Shown one piece after another: positions 7,496 to 16,281 of a DNA stretch of 64,000 nt. This stretch comes from Pseudoduganella violaceinigra DSM 15887 (GTDB lineage: Bacteria > Pseudomonadota > Gammaproteobacteria > Burkholderiales > Burkholderiaceae_D), in assembly GCF_000425385.1 (NCBI RefSeq), contig NZ_KE384356.1, positions 504,380-568,379 of the forward strand. The letters are read 5' to 3'. Position numbers and translations under genes: made by a program. The notes beneath the pieces were generated by a model. That model searched no databases. It was not told where the DNA came from and saw only the letters and a program-made list of their open reading frames with translations. The stretch's first letter is position 1. Each line of letters begins with the position of its first letter.

Positions 7496-8749
7496 ATGGA
7501 CAAACTGCTTATCACCGGCGGCAAGCGCCTGGTCGGCGACGTCAAGATTTCCGGCGCCAAGAACGCCGCCCTGCCCATCCTGTGCGCGGGCCTGCTGAGC
7601 GCGGGCGACCTGGAGCTGACCAATGTGCCGCTGCTGCACGACGTGGCCACCATGCTCAAGCTGCTGCGCCAGACCGGCCTGTCGGTCGAGCAGGACGGCG
7701 AGAAGGTCACGCTGAACGGCGCCAAGATCGACAAATACGAAGCGCCGTATGAGCTGGTGAAGACCATGCGCGCATCGATCCTGGTCTTGGGCCCGCTGCT
7801 GGCGCGCTTCGGCGAAGCCAAGGTGTCGCTGCCGGGCGGCTGCGCCATCGGTTCGCGTCCGGTCGACCAGCACATCAAGGGCCTGCAGGCGCTGGGCGCC
7901 GAGATCAGCATCGACGGCGGCTACATTTACGCCAAGTGCAAGAAGCTCAAGGGCACCCGCATCGTGACCGACATGATCACCGTGACCGGCACCGAGAACC
8001 TGCTGATGGCGGCGACCCTGGCCGAAGGCGAGACCATCCTCGAGAACGCCGCGCGCGAGCCGGAAGTGACCGACCTGGCGCACCTGCTGGTGGCCATGGG
8101 CGCGAAGATCGACGGCATCGGCACCGACCGCCTGGTGATCCAGGGCGTGCCGGCGCTGCATGGCGCCAAGCATGCCGTGATCTCCGACCGTATCGAAGCG
8201 GCGACCTTCCTGTGCGCCGTTGCCGCAACCTGCGGCGACATCACGATCCGCAACACCCGCACCGATATCTTCGACGTGGCGCTGGACAAGCTGCGCGAGA
8301 TGGGTGTGCAGCTGACGGTGGGCGACAACTGGATCCGCGCGCAGATGGACCAGCGCCCGAACCCGGTGACCTTCCGCACCACCGAATACCCGGGCTTCCC
8401 GACCGATATGCAGGCGCAGTTTATGGCCGTCAACCTGATCGCCAACGGCAGCAGCCGCGTCACCGAGACCATCTTCGAAAACCGCTTCATGCACGTGCAG
8501 GAAATGAACCGCCTGGGCTCGAAGATTTCCATCGACGGCAACACCGCGTATATCGATGGCGTCGAGCAGCTGATCGGGGCGCCGGTGATGGCGACCGACC
8601 TGCGCGCCTCCGCTTCGCTGGTGATCGCCGGCCTGGCCGCCAAGGGCGAAACCCTGGTCGACCGCATCTACCACCTGGACCGCGGCTACGACCGCATGGA
8701 AGTCAAGCTGTCCGCCGTGGGCGCCAATATCACCCGTATCAGATCATGA
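7496..8749 (+). CDS. murA: MurA, UDP-N-acetylglucosamine 1-carboxyvinyltransferase
   Basis: Cytosolic enzyme for the first committed step of peptidoglycan synthesis, adding enolpyruvate from PEP to UDP-GlcNAc. 417 residues, full length. K-N near residue 22-23 (ISGAKNAALPILCA) and the active-site loop with the PEP-binding, fosfomycin-sensitive cysteine (LPGGCAIGSRPVDQHIKGL, Cys near 117) are present, so fosfomycin should bind. Start ATG 7496 follows AAGGATAAGA. The stop overlaps the hisG start (ATGA), linking cell-wall and histidine genes in one transcript. Confidence 0.97.
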   Translation: MDKLLITGGKRLVGDVKISGAKNAALPILCAGLLSAGDLELTNVPLLHDVATMLKLLRQTGLSVEQDGEKVTLNGAKIDKYEAPYELVKTMRASILVLGPLLARFGEAKVSLPGGCAIGSRPVDQHIKGLQALGAEISIDGGYIYAKCKKLKGTRIVTDMITVTGTENLLMAATLAEGETILENAAREPEVTDLAHLLVAMGAKIDGIGTDRLVIQGVPALHGAKHAVISDRIEAATFLCAVAATCGDITIRNTRTDIFDVALDKLREMGVQLTVGDNWIRAQMDQRPNPVTFRTTEYPGFPTDMQAQFMAVNLIANGSSRVTETIFENRFMHVQEMNRLGSKISIDGNTAYIDGVEQLIGAPVMATDLRASASLVIAGLAAKGETLVDRIYHLDRGYDRMEVKLSAVGANITRIRS

Positions 8750-9393
8750 ATATAATCCTCGCCCTGTCGAAAGGCCGGATCTTCGAAGACACGCTGCCGC
8801 TGCTGGAAGCGGCTGGCATCACCGTCACCGAAAATCCGGACACCTCCCGCAAGCTGATTCTGCCCACCTCGGACCCCGGCATTCGCGTACTGATCGTGCG
8901 CGCATCCGATGTGCCGACCTATGTGCAGCATGGCGCGGCGGACTTCGGCGTGGCGGGCAAGGATGTCCTGCTGGAACACGGCGGCGAGGGCCTGTACCAG
9001 CCGGTGGACCTGCATATCGCCAAATGCCGCATGTCGGTGGCGACGCGCGCCGGTTTCGACTACGAGAGCGCGGTGCGCCAGGGCGCGCGCCTGCGCGTGG
9101 CCACCAAATTCACCTCGATCGCGCGCGAGCACTTCGGCAAGAAGGGCGTGCACGTCGACCTGATCAAGCTGTACGGCTCGATGGAGCTGGCGCCGCTGGT
9201 CGGCCTGTCGGACGCGATCGTCGACGTGGTTTCCACCGGCAGCACGCTGCGCGCCAACAACCTGGTGGAAGTGGAGGAGATCATGGACATCTCCTCGCGC
9301 CTGGTGGTGAACCAGGCCGCGCTGAAAATGAAGCGGGCGCGCCTGCAACCGATTATCGAAGCATTTGAACGTGCCTCGCTGGCGAAAGCGTAA
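8746..9393 (+). CDS. hisG: HisG, ATP phosphoribosyltransferase (short form)
   Basis: First enzyme of histidine synthesis, joining ATP and PRPP. 215 residues, the short HisG_S form that lacks the C-terminal regulatory domain and normally works with HisZ, which is not in this window. Visible are LALSKGRIFEDTLPLLEAAG at the N terminus and the PRPP-binding DVVSTGSTLRANNL near 158-171. Start ATG 8746 lies within the murA stop; the stop overlaps the hisD start by one base (TAATG). Confidence 0.96.
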   Translation: MNIILALSKGRIFEDTLPLLEAAGITVTENPDTSRKLILPTSDPGIRVLIVRASDVPTYVQHGAADFGVAGKDVLLEHGGEGLYQPVDLHIAKCRMSVATRAGFDYESAVRQGARLRVATKFTSIAREHFGKKGVHVDLIKLYGSMELAPLVGLSDAIVDVVSTGSTLRANNLVEVEEIMDISSRLVVNQAALKMKRARLQPIIEAFERASLAKA

Positions 9394-10697
9394 TGGTCAT
9401 GATCCGCAAACTTGATTCCACCCAAGACGACTTCCAGGAAACGCTCGATGCGTTGCTGGCCTTTGAAGCCGAAACCGACGACGCGATCGAAGGCGCGGTG
9501 GCGAAGATCATCGCCGACGTGCGTGCGCGCGGCGACCAGGCCGTGCTGGAATACACCAACCGCTTCGACCGCATGCGCGCGGCGAGCATGGCCGATTTCG
9601 ACATCGGCCAGCAGGAGCTCGAGAGTGCGCTGGCTGCGCTGCCTGCCGCGCAACGCAGTGCGCTGCAGACCGCGGCCGAGCGCATCCGCGCCTTCCATGT
9701 GCGCCAGAAGCAGGCGCTGCAAGGCTTCAGCTACACGGAAGCCGACGGCACCGTACTCGGCCAGCGCATCACGCCTTTGGATCGCGTGGGCATCTACGTC
9801 CCGGGCGGCAAGGCTGCCTATCCATCGTCGGTGCTGATGAACGCGGTGCCGGCCAAGGTCGCAGGCGTGCAGGAAATCATCATGGTCGTTCCGACACCGG
9901 ACGGCGTGAAAAACCAGATGGTGCTGGCCGCCGCGGCCATCGCCGGGGTGACCCGCGTGATCGGCATCGGCGGCGCGCAAGCGGTGGCCGCCCTGGCGCA
10001 CGGCACCGAGACCATCGAGCCGGTGGACAAGATCGTCGGCCCGGGCAATGCCTATGTGGCATCGGCCAAGCGCCGCGTGTTCGGCACCGTCGGCATCGAC
10101 ATGATCGCCGGTCCGTCCGAAATCCTGGTGATCTGCGACGGCACCACCGATCCGGACTGGGTCGCCATGGACCTGTTCTCGCAAGCCGAGCACGATGAAC
10201 TGGCGCAAGCCATTCTCCTGTGCCCGGATGCCGCGTACATCGCGCGCGTCGAGGCCAGCATCGCCAAGCTGTTGCCGGGCATGCCGCGCAAGGCTGTGAT
10301 CGAAACTTCGCTGCGCGACCGCGGCGCCTTGGTGAAAGTGCGCGACATGGCGGAAGCCTGCGCCATCGCCAACAGCATCGCCGCCGAGCACCTGGAAATT
10401 TCGGCTGAGAACCCGCAGCAATGGGCCGAGCAGATCCGCCACGCGGGCGCCCTGTTCCTGGGCCGCTTCTCGTCGGAGTCGCTGGGCGATTATTGCTGCG
10501 GCCCGAACCACGTGCTGCCGACATCGCGCACCGCGCGCTTCTCGTCCCCGCTGGGGGTGTACGACTTCCAGAAGCGCTCTTCGGTGATCCATGTGAGTGA
10601 AGCGGGCGCACAGACGCTGGGCAAGGTCGCGGCCGAACTGGCCTACGGCGAAGGCTTGCAAGCGCACGCCCGCAGCGCGGAGCTGCGCCTGAAATGA
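9393..10697 (+). CDS. hisD: HisD, histidinol dehydrogenase
   Basis: Zinc enzyme that oxidises L-histidinol to histidine in two NAD-dependent steps. 434 residues, normal for the family. Seen are VPGGKAAYPSSVLMN near 130-145, the GVTRVIGIGGAQAVAALAHGT stretch near 185-205, the signature DMIAGPSEILVICD near 236-249, and AEHDELAQAILL near 266, which carries zinc-site residues. The C terminus has YCCGPNHVLPTSRTARFSSPLGV broken across about 368-391. An alternative start six bases downstream (9399) is possible. The methyltransferase gene begins inside its stop codon (ATGA at 10694). Confidence 0.97.
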   Translation: MVMIRKLDSTQDDFQETLDALLAFEAETDDAIEGAVAKIIADVRARGDQAVLEYTNRFDRMRAASMADFDIGQQELESALAALPAAQRSALQTAAERIRAFHVRQKQALQGFSYTEADGTVLGQRITPLDRVGIYVPGGKAAYPSSVLMNAVPAKVAGVQEIIMVVPTPDGVKNQMVLAAAAIAGVTRVIGIGGAQAVAALAHGTETIEPVDKIVGPGNAYVASAKRRVFGTVGIDMIAGPSEILVICDGTTDPDWVAMDLFSQAEHDELAQAILLCPDAAYIARVEASIAKLLPGMPRKAVIETSLRDRGALVKVRDMAEACAIANSIAAEHLEISAENPQQWAEQIRHAGALFLGRFSSESLGDYCCGPNHVLPTSRTARFSSPLGVYDFQKRSSVIHVSEAGAQTLGKVAAELAYGEGLQAHARSAELRLK

Positions 10698-11581
10698 CGA
10701 ATTCGTCCCAGCCTTGGATGAACCAGGTCTTCCAGGAGGACGCGATGGCCGGCCTGGCGCGCGTGCCGGACGGTGCCGTCGACCTGATCCTGACCGATCC
10801 GCCCTACAACCTGGGCAAGGATTACGGCAATGCGTCGGACCAGCAGACGGTCGACGACTACCTGGCATGGACCGAGGCGTGGATCGACGCGGCCCTGCCC
10901 AAGCTGAAGCCGAACGGCAGCCTGTATATTTTCCTGACCTGGCGCTTCTCGCCGGAGATTTTCGTCATGCTGAAAAAGCGCATGACGATGATGAATGAAA
11001 TCATCTGGGACCGCCGCGTGCCCTCCATGGGCGGCAGCACCCGCAGTTTTTCGTCGGTGCACGACACGATCGGTTTCTTCGTGCGCCGCAAGGATTACTA
11101 CTTCGACCTGGACGCGGTGCGCATCCCGTACGACGCCGCGACCAAGAAGGCCCGTTCGCGTTCGATTTTCGTCGGCGCGAAATGGCTGGAAGTGGGCTAC
11201 AACCCGAAGGACCTGTGGAGCGTTTCGCGCCTGCACCGGGAGCATGCGGAACGGGTCGATCATCCGACGCAAAAGCCGCTGGAAATTATCGAACGCATGG
11301 TCAAGGCCAGTTGCCCGCCGGACGGCGTGGTGATGGATTTGTTCATGGGCAGCGGGACCACCGCCGTCGCCGCGCGCCGCTGCGGCAGGAATTTTGTCGG
11401 CTTTGAGTTGAATCCGGAGTATTGCGACGTGGCCCGGAGGCGCTTGGAGGCGCTTTTGGAAACCGGTAAACCGGCCGGACTGGCCGTCCCGTCCGACCCG
11501 CAGGGTCAGACACCACCTCCTCGCAGGGGGCGCAGGCCAAAGTTGGCGCCTGTCCCGAACGAGGCCTTGGAACAGGAGTAA
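10694..11581 (+). CDS. Orphan site-specific DNA methyltransferase, DPPY type, inside the his operon
   Basis: Predicted N6-adenine (or N4-cytosine) DNA methyltransferase using S-adenosylmethionine. The catalytic motif DPPYNLG is at residues 35-41 and the cofactor motif FMGSGTT at 217-223, with HPTQKP at 190-195. The catalytic-before-cofactor order is that of the beta class (CcrM, HinfI, YhdJ). The region between (about 90-185) is the likely target-recognition part. The last 40 residues are a Pro/Arg-rich tail containing RRGRRPK, resembling an AT-hook. No restriction endonuclease gene is nearby. It overlaps the hisD stop by 4 bp and the hisC start by 1 bp, so it is translated as part of the histidine operon. 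Its role there is unknown. Confidence 0.93.
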   Translation: MTNSSQPWMNQVFQEDAMAGLARVPDGAVDLILTDPPYNLGKDYGNASDQQTVDDYLAWTEAWIDAALPKLKPNGSLYIFLTWRFSPEIFVMLKKRMTMMNEIIWDRRVPSMGGSTRSFSSVHDTIGFFVRRKDYYFDLDAVRIPYDAATKKARSRSIFVGAKWLEVGYNPKDLWSVSRLHREHAERVDHPTQKPLEIIERMVKASCPPDGVVMDLFMGSGTTAVAARRCGRNFVGFELNPEYCDVARRRLEALLETGKPAGLAVPSDPQGQTPPPRRGRRPKLAPVPNEALEQE

Positions 11582-12687
11582 TGCAGATGTCCCTCGACAG
11601 CCTTATCGCCAATACGATCCGCCAGGATGTGCGTTCCGACCACATCTACCATGTGCCGGATGCCAGCGGATTTATCAAGCTGGATGCGATGGAGAATCCC
11701 TATGTGCTGCCGAGCCACCTGCATCATGCACTGGCGCACCGCATCGCCGGCGTGGCGCTGAACCGCTACCCGGTCGCCAGCTACGACAGCATCAAGCAGC
11801 GCATCCGCGCCAAGCTGGGCGTGCCGCAAGGCTATGACGTCATGCTGGGCAACGGCTCGGACGAACTGATCGCCATCATGGCGCAAGCCTGCGCGCTGCA
11901 GCCGGCGGAAGGCCGGCGCGCCGTGATGCTGGCGCCGGCGCCTTCCTTCGTGATGTTCCAGCGCTCCGCCATGGTGGCCGGCATGGATTTCGTCGGCGTG
12001 CCGCTGAAGGCCGACCTGACGCTCGATCTGCCGGCCATGCTGGCGGCGATCGCACAGCACCAGCCCGCCCTGGTCTTCCTGGCCTACCCGAACAACCCGA
12101 CCGGCAACCTGTTCGACGCCGGCGCGATCGCACAAGTCATCACCGCGTTGGGCGAGCAGGGCCTGTGCGTGGTCGATGAAGCATATGAGCCATTTGCGCA
12201 ACAGAGCTTCATGGGCCGCCTGCCCGAGTTTCCCAACCTGATCGTCATGCGCACCCTGTCGAAACTTGGCCTGGCGGGCATCCGCCTCGGCTATATGTCG
12301 TGCGCCCCGGCCCTGCTGGAGCAATTCGACAAGATCCGTCCACCCTACAATGTCAATGTCCTGACCCAGGCCGCCGCCGAATTCTGCCTCGATCACCTCG
12401 ATGTGCTGAATGAACAGGCCGCCCTGCTGCGCCAACAGCGCAGTGAGTTGTCGCATGCACTGGCGAAATTGCCGGGTGTCAACGTTTTCCCCTCGGCCGC
12501 AAACTTTATCCTCATTCGTGTACCGAACGCCGAGCAGGCCCACGCCAAACTGCTCGAGCGCAAGGTATTGATCAAAAATGTGGGTAGAATGCACAATGTA
12601 CTGGCCAACTGTCTGCGCATCACGGTCAGTACGCCCGAGGAAAACGCAATCATGCTGGACGGCCTGAAGGCCGCGCTGGCTGCCTAA
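11581..12687 (+). CDS. hisC: HisC, histidinol-phosphate aminotransferase
   Basis: Pyridoxal-phosphate enzyme converting imidazole acetol phosphate to histidinol phosphate. 368 residues. Substrate and cofactor motifs are LDAMENPYVLP near 35, GNGSDELI near 91-98, YPNNPTGN near 170-177, VVDEAYEPF near 199, and the PLP-lysine segment TLSKLGLAGIRLGY near 224-237. The start at 11581 is well placed behind ACAGGAGTA. The start overlaps the methyltransferase stop by one base. Confidence 0.96.
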   Translation: MQMSLDSLIANTIRQDVRSDHIYHVPDASGFIKLDAMENPYVLPSHLHHALAHRIAGVALNRYPVASYDSIKQRIRAKLGVPQGYDVMLGNGSDELIAIMAQACALQPAEGRRAVMLAPAPSFVMFQRSAMVAGMDFVGVPLKADLTLDLPAMLAAIAQHQPALVFLAYPNNPTGNLFDAGAIAQVITALGEQGLCVVDEAYEPFAQQSFMGRLPEFPNLIVMRTLSKLGLAGIRLGYMSCAPALLEQFDKIRPPYNVNVLTQAAAEFCLDHLDVLNEQAALLRQQRSELSHALAKLPGVNVFPSAANFILIRVPNAEQAHAKLLERKVLIKNVGRMHNVLANCLRITVSTPEENAIMLDGLKAALAA

Positions 12688-12708
12688 AGCGAAACCCAAG
12701 AGCTTTTC

Positions 12709-13299
12709 ATGAACCGCACCGCAGAAATCACTCGCAACACCAGCGAGACCCAGGTCCGCGTTGCCATCAACCTCGATGGCACCGGCGCCCAGAAGCTGAA
12801 CACGGGCGTGCCTTTCCTCGACCATATGCTGGACCAGATCGCCCGCCACGGGCTGATCGATCTCGATATCGAAGCCAGCGGCGACACCCATATCGACAAC
12901 CACCATACGGTGGAAGACGTGGGCATCACGCTCGGCATGGCGATCGCCAAGGCCATCGGCGACAAGAAGGGCATCCGCCGCTACGGCCACGCCTATGTGC
13001 CGCTGGATGAAGCGCTGTCGCGCGTCGTCATCGATTTTTCCGGCCGCCCGGGCATCGAATACCACATCCCGTTCACCCGCGCGATGATCGGCGGCTTCGA
13101 CGTCGACCTGACGCTGGAATTCTTCCGCGGCTTCGTCAACCATGCGGGCGTCACGCTGCACATCGATAACCTGCGCGGCACCAATGCGCACCACCAGTGC
13201 GAGACCGTGTTCAAGGCGTTCGGCCGCGCACTGCGCATGGCCAGCGAGCTCGATCCGCGCGCTGCCGGCGCCATCCCGTCCACCAAAGGAAGCCTGTAA
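12709..13299 (+). CDS. hisB: HisB, imidazoleglycerol-phosphate dehydratase
   Basis: Manganese-dependent dehydratase of histidine synthesis. 196 residues: monofunctional, without the histidinol-phosphatase domain found in E. coli HisB. The metal-binding motifs are clear: FLDHMLDQIARHG near 37-49, DNHHTVEDVGI near 64-74, and the second half repeats NAHHQCETVFKA near 161-172. Lies 21 bases after hisC and 21 before hisH. Confidence 0.97.
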   Translation: MNRTAEITRNTSETQVRVAINLDGTGAQKLNTGVPFLDHMLDQIARHGLIDLDIEASGDTHIDNHHTVEDVGITLGMAIAKAIGDKKGIRRYGHAYVPLDEALSRVVIDFSGRPGIEYHIPFTRAMIGGFDVDLTLEFFRGFVNHAGVTLHIDNLRGTNAHHQCETVFKAFGRALRMASELDPRAAGAIPSTKGSL

Positions 13300-13320
13300 C
13301 GACAACTACGGCTGACTGAC

Positions 13321-13962
13321 ATGAAAAAAATCGTAGTAGTCGATTACGGCATGGGTAACCTGCGCTCGGTTGCGCAGGCATTGCGCGCGGTCGCGCCCGA
13401 AGCCGACGTGCTGATTTCCGGCGATCCCGCCGCCATCGATGCCGCCGAGCGTATCGTCCTGCCCGGCCAGGGCGCCATGCGCGACTGCATGGCCAGCCTG
13501 CGCGAATCGGGCGTACAGGAGGCGCTGATGCGCGCCGCCGCGTCCAAGCCCATGATGGGCGTGTGCGTGGGCGAGCAGATGCTGTTCGACGCCAGCGAGG
13601 AAGGCGGCAACACGCCCGGCCTGGGGCTTTTGCCCGGCAAGGTGGTGCGCTTCCAGCTGGACGGCCAGCTGCAGGAAGACGGTTCGCGCTTCAAGGTGCC
13701 GCAGATGGGCTGGAACCAGGTGCGCCAGCGCGCACCGCATGCGATGTGGGAAGGCATTCCCGACAACGCCTGGTTCTACTTCGTGCACAGCTACTTCGCG
13801 CAGCCGGCAGTCGATGCGCACAGCGTCGGCGAGACCATGTACGGCCAGCCGTTCTGCTGCGCCGTCGCCCGCGACAATATTTTTGCCACACAGTTCCACC
13901 CAGAGAAGAGCGCCGCCACCGGCCTGCAACTGTACAAAAATTTCATCCACTGGAATCCTTAA
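13321..13962 (+). CDS. hisH: HisH, glutaminase subunit of imidazole glycerol phosphate synthase
   Basis: Class I glutamine amidotransferase that feeds ammonia to HisF. 213 residues. The oxyanion motif VLPGQGAMRDC is near 46-56, the nucleophile cysteine is in MGVCVGEQMLF near 78-88 (GVCVGEQ replaces the commoner GICLGMQ), and the catalytic His-Glu pair is in TQFHPEKS near 191-198. Partners HisA and HisF follow. Confidence 0.96.
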   Translation: MKKIVVVDYGMGNLRSVAQALRAVAPEADVLISGDPAAIDAAERIVLPGQGAMRDCMASLRESGVQEALMRAAASKPMMGVCVGEQMLFDASEEGGNTPGLGLLPGKVVRFQLDGQLQEDGSRFKVPQMGWNQVRQRAPHAMWEGIPDNAWFYFVHSYFAQPAVDAHSVGETMYGQPFCCAVARDNIFATQFHPEKSAATGLQLYKNFIHWNP

Positions 13963-13978
13963 CTTCAAGAACAACATC

Positions 13979-14743
13979 ATGCTGCTCATTCCTGCTATCG
14001 ACCTCAAGGACGGTCACTGCGTTCGCCTGAAACAGGGCGATATGGAAAATGCGACCGTCTTCTCCGACGACCCTGGGAAAATGGCGCGCCATTGGCTGGA
14101 ACAGGGCGCGCGCCGCCTGCACCTGGTGGACTTGAACGGCGCCTTCGCCGGCAAGCCGAAGAATGAAGGCGCGGTGAAAGCCATCCTCCAGGCGGTGCAG
14201 GACTATGCCGCGGAATTCGACCTGCCCGAGATCCCGGTGCAGCTGGGCGGCGGCATCCGCGACCTCGACACCATCGAGCGTTACCTGGACGACGGCATCA
14301 GCTACATCATCATCGGCACCGCCGCCGTGAAGAGCCCCGGCTTCCTGCAGGATGCCTGCGGCGCCTTCCCCGGCCACATCATCGTCGGCCTGGACGCCAA
14401 GGACGGCAAGGTGGCGACCGACGGCTGGAGCAAGATGTCCGGCCACGAGGTGATCGACCTGGCGCAGAAGTTCGAGGGCTACGGCGTCGAATCGATTATC
14501 TACACCGACATCGGCCGCGACGGCATGATGGGCGGCGTGAATATCGAAGCCACCGTGCGCCTGGCGCAGGCGGTGCGGATTCCCATCATCGCCTCCGGCG
14601 GCCTGCACACCATCAAGGACGTGGAAGACCTGTGCGAAGTGCAGGACGAAGGCATCGAAGGCGTGATCTGCGGCCGCTCGATCTATGAAGGCACGCTGGA
14701 CCTGGCGTCGGCGCAGGAACGCGCCGACGAACTTTCCGAGTAA
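13979..14743 (+). CDS. hisA: HisA, phosphoribosylformimino-5-aminoimidazole carboxamide ribotide isomerase
   Basis: TIM-barrel isomerase of histidine synthesis. 254 residues. N terminus MLLIPAIDLKDGHCVRLKQG carries the catalytic aspartate in AIDL, with the second one in YTDIGRDGMMGG near 174-185. Phosphate-binding loops QLGGGIR near 86-92 and ASGGLHT near 204-210 are present. ATG 13979 is chosen because it begins the family's first strand; the open frame extends upstream inside hisH without homology. Confidence 0.97.
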   Translation: MLLIPAIDLKDGHCVRLKQGDMENATVFSDDPGKMARHWLEQGARRLHLVDLNGAFAGKPKNEGAVKAILQAVQDYAAEFDLPEIPVQLGGGIRDLDTIERYLDDGISYIIIGTAAVKSPGFLQDACGAFPGHIIVGLDAKDGKVATDGWSKMSGHEVIDLAQKFEGYGVESIIYTDIGRDGMMGGVNIEATVRLAQAVRIPIIASGGLHTIKDVEDLCEVQDEGIEGVICGRSIYEGTLDLASAQERADELSE

Positions 14744-14748
14744 AGACT

Positions 14749-15510
14749 ATGCTGGCTAAACGCATCATCCCCTGCCTCGACGTGACCGATGGCCGCGTTG
14801 TAAAAGGGGTCAATTTCACCGAGCTGCGCGACGCCGGCGACCCGGTGGAAATCGCCCGCCGCTACGACGAGCAGGGCGCGGACGAACTGACCTTCCTCGA
14901 CATTACCGCGTCGAGCGACAACCGCGACCTGATCCTGCACATCATCGAAGCCGTGGCCTCGCAAGTCTTCATCCCGCTGACCGTGGGCGGCGGCGTGCGC
15001 CAGGTATCCGACGTGCGCCGCCTGCTGAACGCCGGCGCCGACAAGGTGAGCATGAACACTTCCGCCGTGAGCAACCCGCAGCTGGTGTATGACGCTTCGC
15101 AAAAGCACGGCAGCCAATGCATCGTGGTGGCGATCGACGCCAAGAACGTGGCGCCGGGCAAGTGGGAAGTGTTCACCCATGGCGGCCGCCACGCCACCGG
15201 CCTGGATGCCGTGGCGTGGGCCAGGAAGATGGCCGAGCTGGGCGCCGGCGAACTGCTGCTGACCAGCATGGACCGCGACGGCACCAAGTCCGGCTTCGAC
15301 CTGGGCCTGACCCGCGCGGTCAGCGATGCGGTCAACATTCCGGTGATCGCCTCGGGCGGCGTGGGCGGCCTGCAGGACCTGGCCGACGGCGTCAAGCTGG
15401 GCCATGCCGATGCGGTGCTGGCAGCCAGCATCTTCCACTACGGCCAGCACACGGTGCAGGAAGCCAAGCAATTCATGGCGGCGCAGGGCATTCCCATGCG
15501 CCTTTCTTAA
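14749..15510 (+). CDS. hisF: HisF, cyclase subunit of imidazole glycerol phosphate synthase
   Basis: TIM-barrel cyclase that works with HisH, producing imidazole glycerol phosphate and AICAR. 253 residues. N terminus MLAKRIIPCLDVTDGRVVKG holds the catalytic aspartate in CLDV; the second is in TSMDRDGTKSG near 178-188. Phosphate loops VGGGVRQ near 81-87 and ASGGVGG near 202-208 are intact. Only 5 bases separate it from hisA. Confidence 0.97.
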   Translation: MLAKRIIPCLDVTDGRVVKGVNFTELRDAGDPVEIARRYDEQGADELTFLDITASSDNRDLILHIIEAVASQVFIPLTVGGGVRQVSDVRRLLNAGADKVSMNTSAVSNPQLVYDASQKHGSQCIVVAIDAKNVAPGKWEVFTHGGRHATGLDAVAWARKMAELGAGELLLTSMDRDGTKSGFDLGLTRAVSDAVNIPVIASGGVGGLQDLADGVKLGHADAVLAASIFHYGQHTVQEAKQFMAAQGIPMRLS

Positions 15511-15527
15511 ACTTCGGGGAACTCACA

Positions 15528-15953
15528 ATGGCTACCGCAATTGCGGCGAATGTCGCCAAAGCCAAATGGCTGAACAAGGTGAAGTGGGACGAGCATGGCC
15601 TGGTACCTGTCATCGCGCAGGAGGCCGGCAGCAACGACGTGCTGATGTTCGCGTGGATGAACCGGGATGCGCTCTACAAGACTGTGGAGCTGGGTGAAGC
15701 CGTCTACTGGAGCCGCTCGCGCAAGAAGCTGTGGCACAAGGGCGAAGAGTCCGGCCACGTGCAGAAGGTGCTGGAAATCCGCCTCGATTGCGATGAAGAC
15801 GTGATCTTGCTGAAGATCGAGCAGGAAGGCGATATCGCCTGCCACACCGGGCGCCACTCCTGCTTCTTCAACAAGTTCGAGAATGGCGACTGGCAGAATA
15901 CCGAGCCGGTTCTGAAAGACCCCGAAGAGATTTACGCGGAAGCAAAGAGATGA
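15528..15953 (+). CDS. hisI: HisI, phosphoribosyl-AMP cyclohydrolase
   Basis: Zinc enzyme opening the adenine ring of PR-AMP. 141 residues, monofunctional (HisE is a separate gene). Motifs are FAWMNRDAL near 47, YWSRSRKKLWHKGEESGH near 64-81, and the metal-binding DCDEDVILLKIEQEGDIACHTGRHSCF, spread over about 92-118. ATG 15528 is taken as start; the open frame runs upstream through hisF without similarity. The stop overlaps the hisE start (ATGA). Confidence 0.96.
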   Translation: MATAIAANVAKAKWLNKVKWDEHGLVPVIAQEAGSNDVLMFAWMNRDALYKTVELGEAVYWSRSRKKLWHKGEESGHVQKVLEIRLDCDEDVILLKIEQEGDIACHTGRHSCFFNKFENGDWQNTEPVLKDPEEIYAEAKR

Positions 15954-16279
15954 GCAATGTACTGGACCGCGTTGCGGCCACCATCGAATCGCGCAAGGGC
16001 GGCGACCCGTCGTCCTCTTATGTCGCCAAGCTGTTTTCCAAGGGCGACGACGCGATCCTGAAAAAAATCGGCGAAGAAGCCACCGAAACGGTGATGGCGG
16101 CCAAGGACGCCCGCGCCAGCGGCGATGCGTCGAAAGTGCTGTACGAATGCGCCGACCTGTGGTTCCATTCGCTGGTGCTGCTGGCGCAGTTCGGCTTGAC
16201 GCCGCAGCAGGTACTCGATGAGCTGGCGCGCCGCGAAGGCCTGTCCGGCCTGGAAGAAAAAGCATCTCGTAAGGAATAA
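15950..16279 (+). CDS. hisE: HisE, phosphoribosyl-ATP pyrophosphatase
   Basis: MazG-like all-alpha pyrophosphohydrolase acting between HisG and HisI. 109 residues. The metal-binding helix pair is visible as KKIGEEATETVMAAK near 40-54 (EExxE pattern) and ECADLWFHSLVLLAQFG near 66-82. Start overlaps the hisI stop. The HIT gene begins two bases after its stop. Confidence 0.96.
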   Translation: MSNVLDRVAATIESRKGGDPSSSYVAKLFSKGDDAILKKIGEEATETVMAAKDARASGDASKVLYECADLWFHSLVLLAQFGLTPQQVLDELARREGLSGLEEKASRKE

Positions 16280-16281
16280 AC

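Noticed and set aside
8746..9393. HisZ-independent long-form HisG
   Set aside because: The protein is 215 residues and lacks the regulatory C-terminal domain, so it is the short form.
11496..11530. Possible REP-like sequence (GGGTCAGACACC) in the methyltransferase 3' end
   Set aside because: Only about 8 bases match the GGGGTCAGG arm at 39889, and there is no matching second arm.
10694..11581. Restriction-modification system at the methyltransferase
   Set aside because: Both neighbours are his genes and no endonuclease is found within the window.
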